From: JADFWK01 sp035527895
GTDB taxonomy: Bacteria; Desulfobacterota; DSM-4660; Desulfatiglandales; B25-G16
NCBI GenBank assembly: GCA_035527895.1
Contig: DATKZQ010000195.1
Location: 1-25,471 of the forward strand
Direction of reading: 5' to 3'
Length of the DNA: 25,471 nt
The notes beneath the pieces are model-generated. The model was not told where the DNA came from. It saw nothing but the letters and a program-made list of their open reading frames with translations, and did no database searches. The translations under genes and the position numbers were made by a program. Positions 1 through 4,550 of this stretch are shown piece after piece (the first letter of the stretch is position 1; each line of letters starts with the position of its first letter).

Positions 1-40
1 GAATCTGTTTTTTTATTCATATCTCTGAGCTCTCTGCCTG

Positions 41-108
41 CCCCGTGAAACGTTTACCCCGTGGAATGCGAAGCCCATTCCTCTGGGGCGAAGCATATTT
101 CACTGGGG
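41..108. repeat. REP-like nested inverted repeat
   Basis: Two nested imperfect stems can be read directly. The outer arm ccccgtgaaa (41-50) pairs with tttcactgggg (98-108) with one bulge. The inner arm ccccgtggaatg (57-68) pairs with cattcctctgggg (76-88). The rest of 1-273 has no convincing gene; long open frames on the plus strand here have no ribosome site or family resemblance. The structure looks like an intergenic REP-type element downstream of the minus-strand antitoxin gene and might contribute to 3'-end formation. Its copy number in the genome cannot be seen from this window. Confidence 0.45.
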
Positions 109-273
109 TGGGCTCGAGCGACCGCAGTAGAGCCCCGCTCGGTGCGGGACAAGCGGGCGAGAGCTATGGCAGGCAGGGGAAAGCCTCGGCCTTACAGGCC
201 AATAGACATACCTTCACCGGACGCGGGTTGGGGTTTATGAGGCATATCTTACATGCCAAGCCCCCTGGGCTCC

Positions 274-624
274 CTACAAAAAGCTTTCTTCATCCAGGCC
301 AAAAATTTTTGCCAATTTTTGCCTGGTGCTCTTCCGGTATACCGCGTCGCGTCTTTCCCAATTCGCTATTGTGGATTGTTTTACTCCAAGCCGTTGAGCA
401 AGATCCTTCTGAGTCCATCCTCGATCAAGGCGCTCCCGTTTAACAGGATTCATAAAGATATAGTCTTCCGCTTCTCTCTGATCATAGAGCGGTTCTTTCT
501 GGGCCTCACGAATGGCGCGGAGATCAGACTCATCCTCCAGGCGGTCGAGAAGAGTTTCAAATACCTCAACAGGCAGAACTACAAATTTGACTTTACCTTT
601 CTCTTTTATGGTCTGGTATTCCAT
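274..624 (-). CDS. Antitoxin with C-terminal XRE helix-turn-helix (HigA-type)
   Basis: This 116-aa protein is the likely antitoxin of the toxin gene that starts the operon. Residues 1-30 look like the beta-rich start of Phd/RelB-type antitoxins (KVKFVVLPVEVFETLLDRL). Residues 60-116 form an XRE helix-turn-helix, with WTQKDLAQRLGVKQSTIANW as the DNA-reading segment. It starts 2 bases after the toxin stop codon, so the pair is one transcript with the toxin first, the order known for higBA-type modules. It probably neutralises the toxin by direct contact and represses its own promoter at the paired repeats upstream of the toxin gene. The XRE fold is clear. The exact antitoxin subfamily is less so, since N-terminal toxin-binding regions diverge quickly. 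Confidence 0.82.
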   Translation of the reverse strand: MEYQTIKEKGKVKFVVLPVEVFETLLDRLEDESDLRAIREAQKEPLYDQREAEDYIFMNPVKRERLDRGWTQKDLAQRLGVKQSTIANWERRDAVYRKSTRQKLAKIFGLDEESFL

Positions 625-626
625 AG

Positions 627-887
627 TTACCTCTTATAAATATCACCTCGTGGCCGGATTGTGACCACTTCACAGATTAATTGATCTTGATGTCGCGTAT
701 ATATAATTCGATACTGCCCCACCCTAAGACGATATCCTGCACCCCCTTTTAATGTATCAACGTCCAGAATTGGGGCATCAGGATTCTCTTTCAATTCATG
801 TAATTTATTTACAATTCTCGATTTTATTTTAAATGGTAGCCTCGCTAAATAGTTTCTCGCCTGTCGCCTATATTTTAGTTGATACAT
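627..887 (-). CDS. RelE/ParE-superfamily toxin (HigB-like)
   Basis: An 86-aa protein of the usual RelE-fold size. The family pattern is visible: an N-terminal MYQLKYRRQARNYLARLP, the central LKGGAGYRLRVGQYRIIY strand pair, and a C-terminal IRPRGDIYKR with the basic and tyrosine residues used by mRNA-cleaving members. The family cuts mRNA on the ribosome, which is the probable activity here. It is the first gene of a minus-strand operon with the HTH antitoxin 2 bases downstream. There is no Shine-Dalgarno sequence before the ATG. The predicted promoter puts the transcription start at or next to the start codon, so translation may be leaderless. A ParE-type gyrase inhibitor is the main alternative; the RGDIYKR ending favours RelE. 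Confidence 0.87.
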   Translation of the reverse strand: MYQLKYRRQARNYLARLPFKIKSRIVNKLHELKENPDAPILDVDTLKGGAGYRLRVGQYRIIYTRHQDQLICEVVTIRPRGDIYKR

Positions 888-893
888 ATTTGA

Positions 894-921
894 ATTATAG
901 CCTAAAAAGCTATATTGTCAA
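894..921 (-). promoter_or_regulatory. Sigma-70 promoter of the toxin-antitoxin operon
   Basis: Read on the minus strand, TTGACA (921-916) and TATAAT (899-894) are both perfect consensus hexamers separated by 16 bases. The expected start point is about 887, which is the A of the toxin ATG, leaving little or no 5' leader. This comes directly from the sequence; the start-site position is inferred from usual -10 to +1 spacing. Confidence 0.75.
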
Positions 922-933
922 GCCTAAAGCTAT
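898..933. promoter_or_regulatory. Paired operator-like repeats over the toxin-antitoxin promoter
   Basis: Two related boxes lie about 22 bases (two helical turns) apart: agcctaaaaagctat at 899-913 and agcctaaagctat at 921-933. Each is itself a small palindrome (TAGC-N7-GCTA and AGC-N5-GCT). They overlap the spacer and the -35 hexamer, a good place for cooperative repression by the HTH antitoxin. The repeats are seen; their use as operators is inferred. Confidence 0.5.
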
Positions 934-1207
934 CTGGCCCGGACCAGAGTAACTGGTACGTTGGAGTGCTAAGTTAGTAATAAATAAGGGACGTACATAA
1001 GATTATAAGTTTTAAGTCGAAAGCGCCCATGACTCTTATGTGGGAATTGGGGGCCAGGCAACCGCGATACAGTATTGGGCGAGTTACTCTCAGGCCGTGA
1101 CATGCCAGGATCAGTTCCAGGCCTTGACTTGAGACAAAGAAAGGACATCTCTCAGTTGCGAGGTCAGAAATCAATGGTCAGCAGTCAGGTCTCATCCCTT
1201 CGGGTAT
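934..1207. other. Intergenic stretch between the two toxin-antitoxin modules
   Basis: Apart from the 46-bp repeat at 996-1041 no feature is supported. Short open frames on both strands lack ribosome sites and recognisable families. Confidence 0.5.
996..1041. repeat. Dispersed ~45-bp repeat, copy 1
   Basis: The copy begins cataagattataagtt and ends catgactcttatgt, with the second copy at 1962-2006. The ends are inverted (CATAAGA and TCTTATG), so it can form a small hairpin. The middle is less conserved. The two copies face the same way and bracket the VapBC genes. Confidence 0.6.
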
Positions 1208-1606
1208 TCAAGAGAGAATTACGAGTTCTGGGAAATAGGATTTGTAGAATCCCCTGTCTCGTGTCAGAAAACGTTCAGCCTTAATCGTTGCGTGGGCTCC
1301 TATGAGAAAATCGGTGATGATTCGCTTCCTGGTTCCGCCTGTTTTTCTGTATTGCCCCCATCTCTCACCCGCAAGCAACGCAACGTCAGGGGAGGAAAAT
1401 GATACCGATATGTTTAAGGCTGCTAGAGTATCATCCAGAGTACGCCCATCACTGAACTGAGGAACAAGTTCGGCATACACGATTTCACAGATGATCAATG
1501 CACCTTCGTCATATGCCAATTTGAGAAGCCTAGCTGACCGCTCGCCGAACCTTTTATCAGGCAAGAAAACGTCAAGCAACACATTGGTGTCAACGGCTGA
1601 AATCAT
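1208..1606 (-). CDS. vapC: VapC-type PIN-domain toxin ribonuclease
   Basis: A 132-aa PIN-domain protein, normal VapC length. The acidic metal-binding residues are visible in order: D6 in AVDTNVLLDVF, E45 in the IVYAEL segment, an Asp in RIITDFLIGAHA and a final Asp in FLTRDRGFYKSYFP. Together they form the four-carboxylate Mg/Mn site of the family, which cleaves tRNA or rRNA at defined loops. The start codon overlaps the last 4 bases of the antitoxin gene upstream, indicating translational coupling. All catalytic residues are kept and the frame is intact, so the module looks functional. The RNA target cannot be deduced. Confidence 0.9.
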   Translation of the reverse strand: MISAVDTNVLLDVFLPDKRFGERSARLLKLAYDEGALIICEIVYAELVPQFSDGRTLDDTLAALNISVSFSSPDVALLAGERWGQYRKTGGTRKRIITDFLIGAHATIKAERFLTRDRGFYKSYFPELVILS

Positions 1607-1818
1607 CTTCCCCTGACCTGTTCGATGTACCTATCAGTATCAGACGGTTTGTTGAGAATCCCAAACACCCGATCTACCGGATGTTTGCTACGGCTCCTCT
1701 TCTGAATCAAGACGCCATCCTTTGCGGGGACGAGTTCGACCTCCACGTCCATCTGAAGTCCAAATTGATCTCGAAGCGCCTTAGGGATTGTAATCTGCCC
1801 TCTCTCGGAAATTTTCAT
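1603..1818 (-). CDS. vapB: VapB antitoxin, SpoVT/AbrB fold
   Basis: A 71-aa protein whose residues 1-45 match the swapped-hairpin AbrB DNA-binding fold: MKISERGQITIPKALRDQFG followed by a hydrophobic strand. The C-terminal third (SKHPVDRVFGILNKPSDTDR) is the toxin-binding tail typical of VapB. A strong ribosome site (GGAGGA) sits about 8 bases before the ATG on the minus strand. It precedes and overlaps vapC, the canonical antitoxin-first order, and should bind VapC and repress its own promoter. Confidence 0.9.
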   Translation of the reverse strand: MKISERGQITIPKALRDQFGLQMDVEVELVPAKDGVLIQKRSRSKHPVDRVFGILNKPSDTDRYIEQVRGR

Positions 1819-1848
1819 ACTTATTTCCTCCGTTTTTCTGAGTATGTA

Positions 1849-1877
1849 ATTCTACAATAAAACAAATGCCTCGTCAA
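1849..1877 (-). promoter_or_regulatory. Sigma-70 promoter of vapBC
   Basis: On the minus strand TTGACG (1877-1872) and TAGAAT (1854-1849) are separated by exactly 17 bases. The -10 region sits in a short inverted motif, TGTA-GAAT-TACA, which could be part of the VapB operator. The hexamers and spacing are seen; operator function is a guess. Confidence 0.65.
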
Positions 1878-1961
1878 CGGCAAGGCACCCCTTTTCCAGA
1901 ATTTGTGTGCTGAATCGGTGTCTTGGCATGAGACAAAGTAGGGATAGCCTGTAAAAGGGGG

Positions 1962-2006
1962 CATAAGATTATAAGTTCTGAGCCGAAGCCTCTATGACTC
2001 TTATGT
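1962..2006. repeat. Dispersed ~45-bp repeat, copy 2
   Basis: Begins cataagattataagttctg and ends tatgactcttatgt. It is the same orientation as copy 1 (996-1041) and has the same 7-base inverted ends. It lies upstream of vapB, so together the copies flank the VapBC module with about 920 bases between them. Confidence 0.6.
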
Positions 2007-2261
2007 CCAATTGCCTTATTCGGGTCAGGATCTGAAAAGCCGTCACATCTGCTTGTGCCTCATGTACAAAACGGCCACCGTAAGTTATGTCAATTTCCAA
2101 AAAATCCCGGTTAGCTTACCTTAACAAACAAAACCTTGAGGATAGAACCGTGAAAAGAGGGCCCCTGAAAATGCCGATGTAAAGCCCCCAAGGGTTTTGC
2201 TTCTAATCCTTGGGTCCTGAGTTAGGGTCAGGACTTGCTTTTTGAATTCTTTCGAAATAAA
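2007..2261. other. Intergenic stretch with two hairpins, no gene seen
   Basis: No coding frame is supported. Two adjacent perfect 7-bp hairpins occur: cccaagg/ccttggg (2187-2193 with 2208-2214) and gtcctga/tcaggac (2214-2220 with 2228-2234). The second is followed by ttgcttttt. They could be a weak terminator or the front part of the structured transcript proposed just downstream. Confidence 0.4.
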
Positions 2262-2415
2262 TGGGCGGGGCAACTGCTCAATCTCGAAAAACTTAAGGGG
2301 AAATCAGAACAGTGAGCCCTGGGTTAGAGGCTGATTGATTTTGCTCAGATCATCCTCCCGCCCAGCTCAGGGGATTAGAAGCCCGCTCTCTCCTTCCGAG
2401 AGAGCGGGCTTTTTT
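2262..2415 (+). ncRNA. Possible structured small RNA ending in an intrinsic terminator
   Basis: There is no open frame here, yet the stretch is highly foldable and ends in a textbook terminator on the plus strand with nothing coding upstream of it. An 8-bp outer helix (tgggcggg 2262-2269 with cccgccca 2357-2364) encloses about 90 bases. These include an imperfect hairpin built from cagtgagcc and ggctgattg. The terminator follows at 2380-2415. I compared it by eye with 4.5S/SRP RNA, 6S RNA and tRNA and found no convincing match. It may be an unclassified sRNA or the leader remnant of a lost gene. No clear promoter was identified. Confidence 0.3.
2380..2415 (+). terminator. Strong intrinsic terminator
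   Basis: A perfect 13-bp GC-rich stem: agcccgctctctc at 2380-2392 with its complement at 2398-2410. The loop is 5 bases and five T follow (2411-2415). No plus-strand gene precedes it within 1.8 kb, so it either ends an unannotated RNA or shields the Fic promoter from read-through. Confidence 0.85.
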
Positions 2416-2511
2416 GCGGGCATTACGGCAAGAAATAAGTGATGAGGACTGAGGTGAAAGAAAAAAGCGGAAATGTTCCCTCACGTTCATTCTGACGGGT
2501 CTACTTTATGG

Positions 2512-2540
2512 TTGACTGTGAGGCGATTAGGCACTATAAT
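2512..2540 (+). promoter_or_regulatory. Near-consensus sigma-70 promoter of the Fic gene
   Basis: TTGACT at 2512-2517, a 17-base spacer, and a perfect TATAAT at 2535-2540. The start point is expected near 2547, giving a leader of about 27 bases containing a GAGGAG ribosome site before the ATG at 2574. Confidence 0.8.
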
Positions 2541-2559
2541 CGACTCAAATACTGAGTCG
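2541..2559. promoter_or_regulatory. Perfect palindrome at the Fic transcription start (operator candidate)
   Basis: CGACTCA-aatac-TGAGTCG is a perfect 7-bp inverted repeat with a 5-base centre. It begins immediately after the -10 hexamer and spans the predicted start point. Such a site would block initiation when bound. The encoded Fic protein has a C-terminal winged-helix-like segment and is an obvious candidate ligand, though this is inference. Confidence 0.6.
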
Positions 2560-2573
2560 AAGAGGAGACTTAA

Positions 2574-3719
2574 ATGGCTCACGATACACACTATATCTGG
2601 CAAGACCCGGCTTGGCCGGAGTTACGGTGGGAAGGCGCTGCCTTACTGAAATCTCTTGGCAATTGCCGTTTTCAGCAAGGCTCTCTTTTGGCCCAAATGC
2701 GAGAACTCGGTTTCGAAATTCAACAGCAGGCTCGGGCTGAGGTATTGATCGAGGACGCATTGAAGACTTCCGAAATCGAAGGTGAACGCTTAGACCCAAA
2801 TGCAGTGCGCTCATCGGTGGCCAGGCGCCTCGGTCTGCCGTCGGCCGGCTTACCGGCGATTAGGAACCAGCACGCCGATGGGATGGTGGAGATTTTACTG
2901 GACGCCACGATGAACCATGAGCAGGAGCTAACTGCTGCCCGGCTTTTCGGCTGGCACGCTGCATTGTTTCCGACCGGTTATTCCGGCCTGCGCGAAATCC
3001 AGATTGCCGCCTGGCGTGATGACCGGGAGGGTCCGATGCGGGTGGTCTCCGGCCCCATAGGTCGCGAAAAGGCCCACTACGAAGCCCCGCCAGCGGACCG
3101 GCTGGAAAGCGAGATGAAAAATTTTTTCCACTGGTGGGGGAAAAGCCGAAATGAGATCGACGGCATCCTCCGGGCCGGCATTGCCCATCTATGGTTTGTG
3201 GCCGTTCACCCGTTCGAGGACGGCAACGGAAGAATTGCTCGAACCTTGAGCGACATGGCGCTTGCTCAGGATGAGAATCTTTCAACAAGGTTTTACAGCA
3301 TGGCCTCGCAGATCATGGCGGAAAGAGACGAGTATTACGAGGTTCTCGAACAAACCAACAAGGGAAATATCGATATTACAGAATGGCTGAAATGGTTCCT
3401 GGAGTGCATGTCCCGGGCAATTCTACGCTCTAAAGAGCTTTTATCCAACATAATGCAAAGGGCTCGGTTCTGGAAGCATCATGCTCAAACCGAGCTGAAC
3501 GATCGGCAGCGTAAGGCGATCAACAGCCTGCTTGAGGCTGGACCAGGTGGTTTTGTGGGCGGGATGACGAACCGCAAGTACGCCGGCATGACGCATATCA
3601 GTCGGGCCACGGCTCAGCGAGAATTGGCCGACCTAGTCGGAAAGGGCATCCTACGACCAAACCTGGGAGGGGGGCGAAGTGCCAGCTATGATCTCGTTTG
3701 CGACGATGCCCGGTCCTGA
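2574..3719 (+). CDS. Fic-domain protein adenylyltransferase with N-terminal inhibitory helix
   Basis: Fic enzymes transfer AMP from ATP to a hydroxyl on a target protein. The 381-aa product carries the complete active-site motif HPFEDGNGRIAR (212-223), including the catalytic His and the Mg/ATP-binding residues. It also has an N-terminal inhibitory-helix motif TSEIEG (65-70), so it belongs to the class II, self-inhibited enzymes. The start MAHDTHYIWQDPAWPELRW resembles the DUF4172 segment that precedes Fic domains in this subgroup. Residues about 310-375 look like a winged helix (TNRKYAGMTHISRATAQREL), consistent with DNA binding or autoregulation. The GAGGAG ribosome site supports the chosen start. 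It stands alone next to two toxin-antitoxin modules. The substrate protein is unknown. Confidence 0.92.
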   Translation: MAHDTHYIWQDPAWPELRWEGAALLKSLGNCRFQQGSLLAQMRELGFEIQQQARAEVLIEDALKTSEIEGERLDPNAVRSSVARRLGLPSAGLPAIRNQHADGMVEILLDATMNHEQELTAARLFGWHAALFPTGYSGLREIQIAAWRDDREGPMRVVSGPIGREKAHYEAPPADRLESEMKNFFHWWGKSRNEIDGILRAGIAHLWFVAVHPFEDGNGRIARTLSDMALAQDENLSTRFYSMASQIMAERDEYYEVLEQTNKGNIDITEWLKWFLECMSRAILRSKELLSNIMQRARFWKHHAQTELNDRQRKAINSLLEAGPGGFVGGMTNRKYAGMTHISRATAQRELADLVGKGILRPNLGGGRSASYDLVCDDARS

Positions 3720-3849
3720 ATTGAAGTAATTTGTGAGTAGGGGGTCGGGCACATGCAATAGAATCCTTACGGCGACCTTTGTCGATGATTAGCAATGTGG
3801 GTGAAACCGGATACCGTAATAGCCATTACCGCTGGCAGAATAAGAACAC
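3720..3849. other. Spacer downstream of the Fic gene
   Basis: No gene and no clear plus-strand terminator. It is also the sequence immediately downstream of the minus-strand riboswitch-like element, and it contains no minus-strand gene for that element to control. Confidence 0.5.
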
Positions 3850-3888
3850 AAAAAAGCCGGGTCACCCTTGCCTAGGCAACCCGGCTTT
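3850..3888 (-). terminator. Minus-strand intrinsic terminator (expression platform)
   Basis: Aaagccgggt (3853-3862) pairs perfectly with acccggcttt (3879-3888). Transcribed on the minus strand the stem is followed by six T (complement of the A run 3850-3855). The loop contains the palindrome ttgcctaggcaa. The GCCGGGTTGCC strand could pair either in this terminator or in the closing helix of the element upstream, as expected for an on/off switch. Confidence 0.7.
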
Positions 3889-3940
3889 CCGCCTGAGGCG
3901 GGCCTGTGGCTTTTACCCCCTTTTCACCACAGGTTTTGCG
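3850..3940 (-). promoter_or_regulatory. c-di-GMP-I (GEMM-I)-like riboswitch, degenerate and orphan
   Basis: Read on the minus strand the order of conserved pieces resembles GEMM-I RNAs of this bacterial group. GCAAAACC is followed by GGTAAAAGCCACAGG, then a short GC hairpin (CCGCC-tca-GGCGG), then AAGCCGGGTTGCC and a terminator. In canonical examples these read roughly GGGCAAACC, GGGACGCAAAGCC and AGCCGGGTTGCC. Departures are visible: the second block lacks ACGC, and the first hairpin is poor. A competing 7-bp stem CCTGTGG/CCACAGG (3933-3927 with 3909-3903) is also present. No minus-strand gene follows. I regard it as a diverged or decaying member. Similarity was judged by eye, so the class assignment is moderate. 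Confidence 0.45.
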
Positions 3941-3977
3941 TTAACTAGCAACTACTTATGACCTCACTCTCATAAAT

Positions 3978-3993
3978 AGCCAAAATCATGCCA
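3978..3993 (-). promoter_or_regulatory. Possible sigma-54 promoter upstream of the riboswitch-like element
   Basis: On the minus strand TGGCATGATTTTGGCT keeps the GG and GC pairs at the correct 10-base separation and differs from TGGCACG-N4-TTGCA at two counted positions. The start would fall near 3967, just before the riboswitch-like RNA. Such matches also occur by chance. Confidence 0.3.
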
Positions 3994-4148
3994 ATACAAA
4001 AATCAATTGATCACCTCTTATTTTCATTCAATTTCAAACACTTACATTACCCGACCACAGTCTTAACCGAGCCGTATGTAACGTACTACCCTCGCCTGTG
4101 GGAAATTCTTTACCATCTATTGGCAAGACTCTAAACACTCCCGAATTC

Positions 4149-4277
4149 GGCATCGGCCTTGGGTTACCCTCAGGTTACGGCATCATAAAGGCCCATGGGG
4201 GTTACATAGACGTGGATTCCAAAAGGGGATATGGCACCACTTTCCAGATCTATTTGCCCTGCACAGAGAGAGAATAA
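4149..4277 (+). pseudogene. 3' remnant of a histidine kinase gene (ATPase G2 box to stop)
   Basis: An open stretch of 42 codons ending in TAA reads GIGLGLPSGYGIIKAHGG and continues through DVDSKRGYGTTFQIYLP. That is the last part of a HATPase domain. It aligns closely with residues 472-513 of the intact kinase encoded just downstream (GTGLGLASAYGIIKHHGG). Sequence 5' of 4149 (4100-4148) no longer reads as a kinase: the F-box equivalent is scrambled and interrupted by a stop. This looks like the surviving tail of a duplicated or displaced paralogue rather than an expressed gene. Confidence 0.8.
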
Positions 4278-4399
4278 TCGCAAGGCGTTCGCCGCAAGAC
4301 TCTCGAGAAAAGAGATCCCTCCTCTCAACCCACAAATCCTAAACGGCGTGTAAACCGGTATAGCCAGTCCAACAGCATTGTCTGACCGGCCGCTTTACA
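4278..4399. other. Spacer before the hybrid kinase promoter
   Basis: Nothing recognisable between the kinase remnant and the promoter. The AT-rich stretch 3994-4148 on the other side of the remnant is likewise featureless. Confidence 0.4.
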
Positions 4400-4428
4400 T
4401 TGACACACGGGCGACTTTGTCCTATATT
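4400..4428 (+). promoter_or_regulatory. Sigma-70 promoter of the hybrid histidine kinase gene
   Basis: TTGACA (4400-4405), 17 bases, TATATT (4423-4428). It is strikingly like the promoter at 10170-10198: both read TTGACAC at the -35 and CCTATATTC at the -10. The leader to the ATG at 4551 would be about 115 bases. Confidence 0.7.
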
Positions 4429-4550
4429 CATCAACTAAAAATCAATTCTCATCTTCTTCCACCTATCATCCAGTCGCGGATAACGTGAGTGACTTCTCGG
4501 GTGTCAGGCGTAGAGTCATTCGAAGAAAAACCCCTTGAGGGAGGATTCGC

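Noticed and set aside
45..639. Plus-strand open frames over the antitoxin gene region
   Set aside because: They lie opposite a clear HTH antitoxin, lack ribosome sites and translate to family-less sequence.
2262..2415. tRNA, 4.5S RNA or 6S RNA
   Set aside because: An agctcagggg-like segment recalls a D-arm, but no acceptor stem, T-arm or anticodon arm fits. The GGAA apical loop of 4.5S RNA and the long open bubble of 6S RNA are not evident.
2860..3288. Minus-strand open frames inside the Fic gene
   Set aside because: Antisense shadows of a gene with a complete Fic motif and strong promoter; low-complexity Arg/Pro/Gly-rich translations.
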